Source of the DNA: Prevotella sp. CAG:485
Lineage (GTDB): Bacteria > Bacteroidota > Bacteroidia > Bacteroidales > Muribaculaceae
DNA length: 6,483 nucleotides
Direction: 5' to 3'
NCBI GenBank assembly: GCA_000437495.1
Contig: FR897844.1
Coordinates: forward strand, 45,326 to 51,808
A model generated the notes under the pieces. It did no database searches and was not told where the DNA came from. It saw nothing but the letters and a program-made list of their open reading frames with translations. Every line of letters starts with the position of its first letter. Within the stretch, counting starts at the first letter, position 1. The position numbers and the translations under genes were made by a program. This document shows positions 1 through 6,433 of the stretch, piece after piece.

Positions 1-2652
1 GCCGCCGGGACGCACCTGGAAGCCGATGATGATGGCACCGGAGGCGGCAGCCAGCGTAACGTCGCTTTCGGAGATGGCGCCCACACCCTTATGCAGCACG
101 TTGACGCGCACCTCGGGGGTGGAGAGCTTGATGAGCGAGTCGCTGAGGGCCTCTACCGAGCCGTCCACGTCGCCTTTCACCACCAGATTGAGCTCGTGGA
201 AATCGCCCTTGGTCATCTGGTTGTAGATGTCGTCGAGGCCGGGGAGCTTCTTGGTGCGCTGCTGCTGTTCGCGCTGCAGCTGTTCGCGGCGCGAGGCAAT
301 TTCGCGGGCTTCCTGCTCGGTGTCCATCACGTTGAAGGTGTCGCCGGCGGTGGGAGCGCCGTTCAGACCGAGCACCAATACAGGCGTTGAGGGTCCGGCC
401 TCTTTCACGCGCTGGTTGCGCTCGTTGAACATGGCGCGAATCTTGCCGTAATGCGTGCCGGCCAATACCACGTCGCCCACCTTCAGCGTGCCGTTCTGCA
501 CAAGCACGGTGGCCACATAGCCGCGGCCTTTGTCGAGGCTCGATTCAATGATTGAGCCTACGGCGTTGCGGTTGGGGTTGGCTTTGAGGTCGAGCATCTC
601 GGCTTCCAGAAGCACCTTCTCCATGAGCTGGTCTACGCCGATGCCTTTCTTGGCCGAGATATCCTGGCTCTGATACTTGCCGCCCCAGTCTTCCACCAGA
701 TAGTTCATCTGCGACAGCTCCTCTTTAATCTTTTCGGGATTGGCGTGGGGCTTGTCGATTTTGTTGATTGCAAAGACTATGGGCACTCCGGCAGCGGAGG
801 CATGGTTGATGGCCTCCACGGTCTGTGGCATGACGGCGTCGTCGGCCGCTACTATGATGATAGCCAGGTCGGTAACCTTAGCGCCGCGGGCACGCATGGC
901 GGTGAAGGCCTCGTGGCCCGGGGTGTCGAGGAAGGTGATGTGGCGGTCGTCTTCGAGCTTGACGCTGTAAGCGCCTATGTGCTGTGTGATGCCTCCGGCC
1001 TCACCGGCTATGACGTTGGCCTGGCGGATGTAGTCGAGCAGCGACGTCTTGCCGTGGTCTACGTGACCCATGACGGTAACGATGGGCGGACGGGGCACCA
1101 GGTCTTCGGGTTTGTCTTCTTCGGTGGCGATGGCTTCGCTCACGTCGGCGCTGACGTATTCGGTGGTGAAGCCGAACTCCTCGGCCACAATGTTGATGGC
1201 TTCGGCGTCGAGGCGCTGGTTGATGCTCACCATGATGCCCAGGTTCATGCAGGTTGCGATGACGGAGTTCACGGGGATGTCCATCATCTGAGCCAGGTCG
1301 TTGGCCGTAACGAACTCGGTGAGTTTCAGCACTTTGGCTTCCGACTGCTGGCGCAGGGCCTCGGCGCGGTCGCGTTCGTGCATCTGCTCGCGCTTCTCGT
1401 GGCGGTATTTCACGCTGCGCTTGGTGGTCTTGTTGGTAAGACGCGCCAGGGTTTCGCGCACCTGTTTCTGCACATCTTCGGCGCTTACTTCGGGCTTCTG
1501 GCTGCGAGCCTGTCCGCGCTGGTTGCCACGGCCTCCGCCGCCGCGTTCGTTGCGCGGGTTGCGCGGGCGGTCGCCGTCGCGGCCGTTGTTGTTGCGGTCG
1601 CCGCTCTTTTTCTTGGCGGCGTCGGCGCCGAAGCCGGGCTGTTTCACGGCCTGCTCAATGTCTACCTTTTGGCCGATGCGTTTGCGGCGGCCTGCCTGCC
1701 CGTTGGCACCGTTGGCGCTGTTGGCTCCCTTCTTGGCATTCTTTTTCTTGCCACGGGGAGCCTCTTTAAAGGCGGTAAGGTCTATCTTGCCCACCACTTT
1801 CACTTCGGGTTTCTCCACTGTGGTGGCGGGACGGAATACTTCCGTATCGTGAGCCTCGCGCGCCTCCACATAGTTGCGTATAGGCGCCGGGGTTTCCGGT
1901 TTGCTTTCTTTCATTTCAGGTTTGGGCGCGGGCTGTGAGGGTTGAGAGGGTGTGGGCGCAGGCTTCTGCGCAGTATGGGAGTTTTGGGAGTTTTGGGAGC
2001 TTTGGGAATTTTGGGAAAGCGCGGGTTTAGGCTCCTCTTTTTTAGGCTCCGGTTTCTGCGCAGCTTTGGGCTGCTCAGCTTTGGGCTCCGGCTTGGGCTC
2101 AGGTTTCGGCTCGGGCTTGGGAGCGGGTTTTGGCTCAGCTTTAGGCTCAGGCTCAGCTTTAGGCTCAGGCTTAGGCTCTGCTTTGGGTGCAGGCTTAGGC
2201 TCAGGCTTTGGTTCCTCTTTAGGCTCGGGCTTGGGTGCCTCTTTTGGCTCTGCCTTAGGTTCCGGTTTCGGCTCGGGTTTGGGTTCGGGTTTCGGCTCCT
2301 CGTTGTTCACCACGTTGCCGAGGCTGTCGAGATTTATCTTGCCTATCACCTTGGGCCCTTTCACGGGCGCCGGTTTTTCGGTTTCGGTAACCACCGTTGC
2401 TGTCGGTTTCGGGTTCTGCACCTCCGCGGCGGGTTGAGCGCCGGCCTCTGCCCGCTTCGGAGTCTCTAACAGCTCCTGAAGCTTCTGGCGCTTCCCGGCA
2501 TCGCGTATCTGCTGAGCCAACACCTCAAGCGCGTCGTTGTCGATGCGCGTATTAGGCTTGGCTTCTACCGTAATGCCTTGTTTGGCAAGGAGTTCGGCTA
2601 TGGTCGAAACTCCCATGTTAGTGATGTTTGCTATTTTGCTAAGTTTGGGCAT
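1..2652 (-). CDS. infB: Translation initiation factor IF-2, 3'-truncated by window edge
   Basis: IF2 is the cytoplasmic GTPase that brings initiator fMet-tRNA to the 30S subunit and promotes 50S joining. The minus-strand frame is open from the ATG at 2652 to base 1 (884 codons, no in-frame stop); about 140 C-terminal residues probably lie outside. An IF2_N helix domain starts at once (PKLSKIANITNMGVSTIAEL, residues 2-21), which supports this start. A Lys/Pro/Glu repeat linker follows (about 118-211), then an SQN-rich tract, a basic Arg/Gly/Asn-rich stretch (about 345-384) and a second IF2_N-like domain (about 441-495). The GTPase domain shows G1 GHVDHGKT (529-536), GGITQHIG (553-560), DTPGHEAF (576-583), NKID (630-633) and a downstream SAK. 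Beta-barrel domain II contains DKGRGYVATVLVQNGTLKVG (707-726). Domain III is cut at IIIGFQVRPGG. The gene begins 75 nt after the nusA stop and probably ends the same transcript. Confidence 0.97.
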   Translation of the reverse strand, partial: MPKLSKIANITNMGVSTIAELLAKQGITVEAKPNTRIDNDALEVLAQQIRDAGKRQKLQELLETPKRAEAGAQPAAEVQNPKPTATVVTETEKPAPVKGPKVIGKINLDSLGNVVNNEEPKPEPKPEPKPEPKAEPKEAPKPEPKEEPKPEPKPAPKAEPKPEPKAEPEPKAEPKPAPKPEPKPEPKPEPKAEQPKAAQKPEPKKEEPKPALSQNSQSSQNSQNSHTAQKPAPTPSQPSQPAPKPEMKESKPETPAPIRNYVEAREAHDTEVFRPATTVEKPEVKVVGKIDLTAFKEAPRGKKKNAKKGANSANGANGQAGRRKRIGQKVDIEQAVKQPGFGADAAKKKSGDRNNNGRDGDRPRNPRNERGGGGRGNQRGQARSQKPEVSAEDVQKQVRETLARLTNKTTKRSVKYRHEKREQMHERDRAEALRQQSEAKVLKLTEFVTANDLAQMMDIPVNSVIATCMNLGIMVSINQRLDAEAINIVAEEFGFTTEYVSADVSEAIATEEDKPEDLVPRPPIVTVMGHVDHGKTSLLDYIRQANVIAGEAGGITQHIGAYSVKLEDDRHITFLDTPGHEAFTAMRARGAKVTDLAIIIVAADDAVMPQTVEAINHASAAGVPIVFAINKIDKPHANPEKIKEELSQMNYLVEDWGGKYQSQDISAKKGIGVDQLMEKVLLEAEMLDLKANPNRNAVGSIIESSLDKGRGYVATVLVQNGTLKVGDVVLAGTHYGKIRAMFNERNQRVKEAGPSTPVLVLGLNGAPTAGDTFNVMDTEQEAREIASRREQLQREQQQRTKKLPGLDDIYNQMTKGDFHELNLVVKGDVDGSVEALSDSLIKLSTPEVRVNVLHKGVGAISESDVTLAAASGAIIIGFQVRPGG
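1981..2016 (-). repeat. Four tandem 9-bp units encoding SQN/SQS in infB
   Basis: On the plus strand, four adjacent 9-mers read gttttggga, gttttggga, gctttggga and attttggga. On the coding strand they give a Ser-Gln-Asn/Ser tripeptide repeat directly after the Lys/Pro/Glu linker. The unit is a multiple of three, so gain or loss of copies would keep the frame. The tract is uncharged, unlike the linker beside it. Confidence 0.85.
2020..2301 (-). repeat. Degenerate PE/PK hexamer repeat inside infB
   Basis: IF2 residues 118-211 are almost entirely Pro, Lys, Glu and Ala in EPKP- and KPEP-like alternation, encoded by degenerate 6-bp units (ggctca, ggctta, gggctt and similar on the plus strand). The reading frame stays open throughout. 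Long charged, proline-rich linkers between the N-terminal helix domain and the GTPase core are common in IF2, and this one is probably an extended, disordered tether. Repeats of this kind can change length by slippage in whole codons, so the copy number may differ among strains; that is inference. Confidence 0.9.
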
Positions 2653-2727
2653 ACTCGTGTGTTAAATTCGTAAACCGGAGCGTGGCTACTGTCTCAGTCG
2701 TTATGCTGTGTTTCTTTTTTCCTGTTA

Positions 2728-3975
2728 TCAGTCGTTTTCAAACTCTGCTTTCAGCACTGCCTTGACGTTCTGCAGCGTCTCGTCTTCGAGGTCTGCCTGA
2801 GCCAGCGTCTCCGCGCTTGCGTTGAGCACTGATTTGGCCGTGCCGAGGCCTATGTTCTTCAGGGCGTCGATTATCCACTGTTCAATCTCGTCGCTGAACT
2901 CATCGAGGTAGATGTCTTCCTCGCCCTCAATGTCGCGGTAAACGTCGATGGTATAGCCGGTGAGCATGGAGGCCAGACGTATGTTGAGGCCCTCTTTGCC
3001 GATAGCCAGCGACACCTCGTCGGGGTTGAGGAATACCTCGGCCTTCTTCTCCTCCTCGTTGACGCGTATAGAGCTTATCTTGGCCGGACTCAGGGCACGC
3101 TGTATAAACAACGGCGTGTTGGCGGTGTAGTTTATCACGTCGATGTTTTCGTTGCGCAGCTCGCGCACGATGCCGTGAATGCGGCTTCCCTTCACGCCCA
3201 CGCAGGCGCCTACGGGGTCGATGCGGTCATCGTAGCTCTCCACGGCTATCTTGGCGCGTTTGCCGGGGATGCGGGCCACGCGCTTTATGGTAATAAGGCC
3301 GTCGTGCACCTCGGGCACCTCATGCTCAAACAACCGGGTGAGGAAGCGCGAATCGGTGCGGCTCACTATCACCTTGGGGTTGTTATTGGGGTTGTCCACC
3401 GTCTTGACGATGGCGCGCACCATATCGCCTTTATGGAAGAAGTCGCCGGGAATCTGTTCCTCTTTGGGCATCAGCAGCTCGTTCTGGTCGTCGTCGAGCA
3501 GCAGCATCTCGCGTTTCCATATCTGGCGCACCTCGCCCAGGATTATCTCGCCCTCCTGTTCCTTGAACTTGGAGTAGACGGCATCTTTCTGCAGCTCGAG
3601 AATCTTCGACTGGAGCGTCTGGCGTAGGTTGAGGATGGCGCGGCGGCCGAAGTCGGCAAAGACGATGGGTTTGGCCACATCCTCGCCCAGTTCACATTCG
3701 TCGTCGATGGTGCGGGCTTCGGTGATGCCTATCTGCGTGGAGGGGTTCTCCACCTCGCCGTCGGACACCACCGTCAGATTCTGGTAGATTTCGCAGTCGC
3801 CGCGGTCCGGGTTCATGATTACGTCGAAGTTCTCGTCTGAACCGAACATCTTGGCCAGCACGTTGCGGAACGATTCCTCCAACACGCTGATCATGGTGGC
3901 TTTGTCAATATTTTTCAGTTCCTTAAACTCGGCGAAGCGGCTCGCCATGTCCACGGTTTCTGTTTTCTTTGCCAT
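2728..3975 (-). CDS. nusA: Transcription termination/antitermination factor NusA
   Basis: NusA binds RNA polymerase and nascent RNA and modulates pausing, termination and antitermination. The 415-residue product has an N-terminal polymerase-binding domain (about 1-125, with DFGRRAILNLRQTLQSKI at 108-125), an S1 domain (about 140-205) and two KH domains. KH1 follows SRTDSRFLTRLFEHEVPE and carries the GxxG loop in GVKGSRI (260-266). KH2 carries AIGKEGLNIRLA (324-335). Only about 65 residues follow KH2: an acidic stretch (EGEEDIYLDEFSDEIEQW) and one helix-hairpin-like segment (about 367-412). The paired acidic repeats of E. coli NusA are therefore not both present, which fits Bacteroidota NusA lengths. 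The ATG at 3975 lies 18 nt after the rimP stop, indicating co-transcription. The 75-nt spacer to infB shows no obvious terminator; a 9-bp direct repeat, tcagtcgtt, occurs at 2694 and again at 2728 across the nusA stop. Confidence 0.98.
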   Translation of the reverse strand: MAKKTETVDMASRFAEFKELKNIDKATMISVLEESFRNVLAKMFGSDENFDVIMNPDRGDCEIYQNLTVVSDGEVENPSTQIGITEARTIDDECELGEDVAKPIVFADFGRRAILNLRQTLQSKILELQKDAVYSKFKEQEGEIILGEVRQIWKREMLLLDDDQNELLMPKEEQIPGDFFHKGDMVRAIVKTVDNPNNNPKVIVSRTDSRFLTRLFEHEVPEVHDGLITIKRVARIPGKRAKIAVESYDDRIDPVGACVGVKGSRIHGIVRELRNENIDVINYTANTPLFIQRALSPAKISSIRVNEEEKKAEVFLNPDEVSLAIGKEGLNIRLASMLTGYTIDVYRDIEGEEDIYLDEFSDEIEQWIIDALKNIGLGTAKSVLNASAETLAQADLEDETLQNVKAVLKAEFEND

Positions 3976-3993
3976 ATCTGTGTCTGTGTGGCT

Positions 3994-4467
3994 TTAGAAT
4001 TTCAAAATTAGTTTGGCATACTTGACGTCGGCGAAAGGCACGGTTACCTGCTCGGTGATTTCCACGGGCCTTTTGGCGCCTTCCTCTTTACGTTTCTCGG
4101 TCACGTCTACGGTAAACGTGTCGGCGTCGACGGCGCTGAGGGGGCCGCGCAGCTTACGGCCTGCGTTGGTGAGCACCTCAATCTCCTTGCCCAGATTCTT
4201 GATGTACTGACCGCGCACGCGGAAGGGGGCTGTGAGACCTGCCGAACCCACTTCGAGGTTGTAGTCGTCGAGGTCGGCGCCGAAGTGGTCGCGGATTTCG
4301 CGACTGAGTTCTGCGCAGAAGTCGATATCGGCCGGAGCTGCCGAGTCTATTGCCACGGCGAAGCTGTCGGCCTCCGGCTGATCCACTGCCACAAGGAAAT
4401 ATGGAGTGTCAGTGAGCTGACCTTCTACAAAAGAGTATATGTCTGATGCCTGTATCATAGTAATCAT
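3994..4467 (-). CDS. rimP: Ribosome maturation factor RimP
   Basis: RimP binds free 30S subunits and helps late assembly of the small subunit. The 157-residue protein has the family's two-domain plan: an N-terminal alpha/beta domain (about 5-80) ending in YNLEVGSAGLTAPFRV (69-84), the family's Y-x-LEV-S-x-GL-x-x-PF signature, and a C-terminal SH3-like barrel (about 88-157, beginning KNLGKEIEVLTNAGRKLRGP). Length is normal for the family. The first ATG (4467) is preceded by AAGAAA on the coding strand and no Shine-Dalgarno sequence, as usual in Bacteroidota. A second ATG nine bases in (residue 4) is an equally legal start and cannot be excluded. It is the first gene of rimP-nusA-infB, with a repeat-rich leader upstream. 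Confidence 0.96.
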   Translation of the reverse strand: MITMIQASDIYSFVEGQLTDTPYFLVAVDQPEADSFAVAIDSAAPADIDFCAELSREIRDHFGADLDDYNLEVGSAGLTAPFRVRGQYIKNLGKEIEVLTNAGRKLRGPLSAVDADTFTVDVTEKRKEEGAKRPVEITEQVTVPFADVKYAKLILKF

Positions 4468-4485
4468 TTTCTTGCGGGGCGCGGG

Positions 4486-4569
4486 AGGCTTTAGCTGAAG
4501 GGTGGTAGCTGTTTTAGCCGTTTTAGCCGGGTAGCTTTTTAGCTAATTTAGCTGTTTTAGCCGGGTAGC
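4486..4569. repeat. TTTTAGC / GCTAAAA repeat cluster upstream of rimP
   Basis: Starting 19 bp upstream of the rimP ATG, this stretch is built from short, partly overlapping words. The 16-mer gttttagccgggtagc occurs at 4520-4535 and again at 4554-4569. tagctgttttagcc occurs at 4506-4519 and 4549-4562. On the coding strand the array reads as repeated GGCTAAAAC or AGCTAAAA units. Within it lies AGCTAATTTAGCT (4541-4553), an odd palindrome with one central base. I see no open frame with coding character. It could be leader RNA, a protein-binding array or a dispersed intergenic repeat; the sequence does not decide. Confidence 0.75.
4537..4560. repeat. Dispersed 24-bp repeat, copy 1 (rimP upstream)
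   Basis: This copy reads TTTTAGCTAATTTAGCT, then G, then TTTTAG. A second copy at 6434-6457 differs only in the base after the 17-mer (A instead of G). It is 70 bp upstream of the rimP ATG and contains the 13-bp palindrome AGCTAATTTAGCT. Function unknown; an intergenic repeat family or a binding site are both possible. Confidence 0.8.
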
Positions 4570-4734
4570 CAAAGCCCTTGCCGCCTGCAGCTTGCTACAA
4601 TTTTGGTGCCGGCGCAGGCTTTAGCCGCGAGCCCCGACCGACGGCCACTCTGCACGCTCCCTAAGCTCCTTAAAAGCCTTAAAAGCCTCAGCTAAGCTTG
4701 CCGAGCCTGTTTGCCCCTGCTTAAATTACACTGA
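4570..4734. other. Non-coding spacer between tRNA-Tyr and rimP leader repeats
   Basis: The gene-free stretch 4468-4778 consists of the GCTAAA cluster near rimP, this segment, and the hairpin after the tRNA. Here I see no credible coding frame and no strong promoter. A 9-bp tandem, ccttaaaag, occurs twice at 4668-4685 with a partial third unit to 4688. The word aggctttagc at 4616-4625 repeats 4486-4495 in the neighbouring cluster, so the repetitive character extends across the spacer. GCCTGC (4583-4588) and GCAGGC (4614-4619) could pair, but the stem is short with a long loop. Confidence 0.5.
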
Positions 4735-4760
4735 GAGCCAAGGACACAAGGCCCTGGCTC
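4735..4760 (-). terminator. Imperfect hairpin downstream of tRNA-Tyr, possible terminator or processing site
   Basis: On the minus strand GAGCCAGGG and CCTTGGCTC form a 9-bp stem with one G-U pair around an 8-nt loop (CCTTGTGT), starting 18 nt after the tRNA 3' end. No U-run follows; the next bases are TCAGTGTAATTTAAG. It is therefore a poor classical intrinsic terminator. It may terminate weakly, stabilise a 3' end, or mark processing of a tRNA-rimP transcript. Confidence 0.4.
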
Positions 4761-4778
4761 TACAGCAGCTTTTCTCTG

Positions 4779-4861
4779 TGGGCGAAGATGGATTCGAACC
4801 ACCGAAGGTATAAACCAGCAGATTTACAGTCTGCCCCATTTGGCCACTCTGGTATTCGCCC
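4779..4861 (-). tRNA. tRNA-Tyr, anticodon GUA
   Basis: The 83-nt minus-strand sequence folds as a class II tRNA. The acceptor stem GGGCGAA/UUCGCCC has seven pairs and is followed by UA. The D arm is CCA...UGG with the loop GAGUGGCCAAA, and the anticodon stem is GCAGA/UCUGC around CUGUAAA. The anticodon GTA is at 4827-4825. A long variable arm contains GGU...ACC, and the T arm is GGUGG-UUCGAAU-CCAUC. The discriminator is A (4779), as expected for tyrosine. The next bases are CAG, so the 3' CCA is not encoded and must be added by tRNA nucleotidyltransferase. The D and anticodon arms closely match bacterial tRNA-Tyr. It lies on the same strand as rimP-nusA-infB, about 310 bp upstream. Confidence 0.98.
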
Positions 4862-5052
4862 TCGCTCCTACCGTCCCTGCCCGGCCGGCCTTCCTGCCCG
4901 GCAGCGGCTCTGCTCCACTAAAAGCCCCTTGCGAGGCCCTTTCAGACCCTTGTGAGACCTATAACGCCCCCCCTTGTGGCCCGTGGCAGCCGTTTGCGGA
5001 TTTCGGATAACAGCTTCCCCGGCAAACTCGTGCCGAATGCCGTATGCGACTG
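4862..5052 (-). other. Leader between promoter and tRNA-Tyr
   Basis: Transcription from the promoter at 5053-5084 would begin near 5046, giving about 185 nt of 5' leader before the mature tRNA, to be removed by RNase P. The part nearest the tRNA is GC-rich and contains a 10-bp direct repeat, cctgcccggc (4876-4885 and 4893-4902), plus a run of seven C on the plus strand (4967-4973). A 71-codon open frame (4868-5083) crosses this stretch, but it begins inside the promoter's -33 box, so I do not call it a gene. Confidence 0.4.
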
Positions 5053-5084
5053 CAAAGGTAATACATTTTTTGCTATTCTCCAAA
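5053..5084 (-). promoter_or_regulatory. Bacteroidota-type sigma-ABfr promoter driving tRNA-Tyr
   Basis: On the minus strand, TTTG (5084-5081) is followed by exactly 20 nt (5080-5061) and TACCTTTG (5060-5053). This matches the -33 TTTG and -7 TAnnTTTG elements known for the Bacteroides primary sigma factor. The spacer is AT-rich. It lies between the stop of the upstream gene (5118) and the tRNA, and points at the tRNA. It is the best promoter match in the window and might also supply transcription to rimP-nusA-infB if the hairpin at 4735-4760 is read through. Confidence 0.75.
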
Positions 5085-5113
5085 TCTGCCGCCCCATTTT
5101 CACCTTTTTCGCC

Positions 5114-5132
5114 CCTTTCAGGGCTGAAAAGG
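5114..5132 (-). terminator. Weak hairpin over the stop codon of the exported-protein gene
   Basis: On the minus strand CCTTTTCAGCCCTGAAAGG can fold with CCTTT pairing AAAGG, one bulged T and a very short GCCC loop. The TGA stop sits inside the 3' arm. No U-run follows, so a terminator role is uncertain. Confidence 0.2.
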
Positions 5133-6422
5133 CCGGTTCATGCGGTATTGTTTGAAGTCTTGCCAGTCTTTTTTCATCTTCCGCCTATGTTTTATGGAAG
5201 AGATGCCGGTAACCTGCTTGAGCATCATCAGTGCGCGGCGGCCAATCCTGAAGTTGCGGCGACCGGCGTCGAGGTTCTTGCCGGCCAGGCGCGCATCGGG
5301 GGTGTAATGCTGGCGCGCATAATCCTTGTTCACGCGACCCACACGCTCCACCAACGCCAAATCCTCCTCAGCGAGTGCCGGCGCCTCGGGCGGCTCGCAA
5401 ATCATTGTCCTCTCGGGGTCGAACTTCCGCTTCTCCCAGCGGCGTGCCTCTCCCACGGTGATGTACTCCTTGTCCACGATATAGACATCGGCGTCGGTGG
5501 TGACGTAATAGGGTTCGTCGAGGCGGTTGAAGCGGAACATGGCGTGGCCGCGCCCGCGCGACTCGATATTGCAGGCATAATGGCTCAGGAAGAGCGGCGA
5601 GAGGGAATCGGTGTTGACCCCTGAGTAGGCGTAATTCACGCGAAAGCGCTCAAACTCCACGCCATTGTGGAAGAAATGGTCCATGTCGGGCACCCAGCTG
5701 CGCTGTCCGGGGTCGGCGAGCACGTTTACGTTCACGGCCACCTCGTCGCCGTGGCGGTTCCACACCAACGCAGGACTGTAACGGCCCTTCAGGGTGTCTG
5801 TGGCACATGTATCCGCTGTGAGCGCCGCCGGCAGACTCACCACGGGAGGGAGGTCCAGCCAGTCGGACCAGGAGAAATGGTGGCGGCAGGCATCGCTGAC
5901 GCTGTCGGTGCCGTTGCGGTCGGTAAAGCGGTAATACGACCGGCAGCCCAACACCCTGGGCATGCTCCAGCCCTTGAAGTGCGTCCGTTCGGTGGTGGGA
6001 AGCATATAGTCCACCATCTTCTCGCGAAAGAGCACCACCGTGTCGCGATAGGTGGTAAGGGTCGATTTCTCGCGCACATACGCTAAGATATGCAGCACGC
6101 GGTTACGGTCTTTGAGCACCACCACCTCGGGCAGCTCCTCCACGTTTTCCACCATAAACACGGTGTCGCCGCACACCTCGGGAATCACCATCTCCCGGAA
6201 GCCCACATAGCGCACCTTTATGGGATATGCCTCCACAGGGAGGCGAGGCAGTCGGCCACGGCTGTCGGTCATTCCGGCGGGTATGCCGGCGTTGTCGTAC
6301 ACCGAGGCGTACGGCAGGGGCAGATGGGTCAGCGAGTCGGCCATCACCGTGCGCGGCGCCTTGGGGCTTTTGGCAAAGGCCGCCGCCGCAAACACAAGCA
6401 TTAGCAGGAAGAGGTTTCTCAT
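5118..6422 (-). CDS. Exported protein of unknown function with CarboxypepD_reg-like domain
   Basis: I do not recognise a named gene. The 434-residue product starts with a classical signal peptide (MRNLFLLMLVFAAAAFA, likely cut after Ala17), with no lipobox cysteine. Residues about 24-103 resemble the carboxypeptidase-regulatory-like beta-sandwich common in Bacteroidota surface and periplasmic proteins: D-S-x-T-x-L-P-L-P-Y-A-S-V-Y (29-42), G-x-x-x-G-M-T-D-S-R-G (46-56), then YVGF and a final ELPEVVV strand (97-102). In TonB-dependent transporters this domain precedes a plug and barrel; here no plug motif or barrel-length tail follows. The middle is rich in aromatic residues and Asp (for example FSWSDWLDLPP, 183-193). 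The C-terminal 50 residues are strongly basic (RRALMMLK, KHRRKMKKDW). Location is probably periplasm or outer-membrane surface. No consensus promoter appears in the 61 bp upstream, so it may belong to an operon that begins outside the window. Confidence 0.85.
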   Translation of the reverse strand: MRNLFLLMLVFAAAAFAKSPKAPRTVMADSLTHLPLPYASVYDNAGIPAGMTDSRGRLPRLPVEAYPIKVRYVGFREMVIPEVCGDTVFMVENVEELPEVVVLKDRNRVLHILAYVREKSTLTTYRDTVVLFREKMVDYMLPTTERTHFKGWSMPRVLGCRSYYRFTDRNGTDSVSDACRHHFSWSDWLDLPPVVSLPAALTADTCATDTLKGRYSPALVWNRHGDEVAVNVNVLADPGQRSWVPDMDHFFHNGVEFERFRVNYAYSGVNTDSLSPLFLSHYACNIESRGRGHAMFRFNRLDEPYYVTTDADVYIVDKEYITVGEARRWEKRKFDPERTMICEPPEAPALAEEDLALVERVGRVNKDYARQHYTPDARLAGKNLDAGRRNFRIGRRALMMLKQVTGISSIKHRRKMKKDWQDFKQYRMNRPFQP

Positions 6423-6433
6423 TGGATAACGGG

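Noticed and set aside
745..1938. A 397-codon plus-strand open frame rich in Val, Ala, Gly and Phe
   Set aside because: It lies antisense to infB with mirrored codon boundaries, where high GC keeps the opposite frame open. Its protein is low-complexity with no recognisable domain, while the minus strand encodes unmistakable IF2 GTPase motifs.
1942..2469. Plus-strand frames of 161-175 codons with Gly/Leu/Phe/Arg or Gly/Ser repeats
   Set aside because: They are the complement of the Lys/Pro/Glu repeat of IF2; the apparent repeats come from the same DNA hexamers.
1..2652. A frameshift or disruption of infB
   Set aside because: I read every codon of the minus-strand frame from 2652 to 1 and found no in-frame stop. 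The motifs appear in the correct order in one frame, and only the window edge truncates it.
4486..4569. CRISPR array or phage attachment site next to the tRNA
   Set aside because: The repeats are short, overlapping and without regular unique spacers. No cas genes or integrase are present, and no copy of the tRNA 3' end is seen elsewhere in the window.
4721..4749. A second minus-strand promoter for rimP (TTG, 18 nt, TAATTTAA)
   Set aside because: The -7 element matches only the TA and two T positions of TAnnTTTG, and the -33 box overlaps the post-tRNA hairpin. Too weak to list as a feature.
4868..5083. A 71-codon minus-strand open frame between the tRNA and the exported-protein gene
   Set aside because: Its ATG is inside the promoter's -33 element, upstream of the likely transcription start. 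The protein has no domain, and the frame overlaps the tRNA leader.
4974..5624. A 216-codon plus-strand open frame
   Set aside because: Most of it is antisense to the exported-protein gene, which has a clear signal peptide and domain. It also crosses the minus-strand promoter and shows no recognisable family features.
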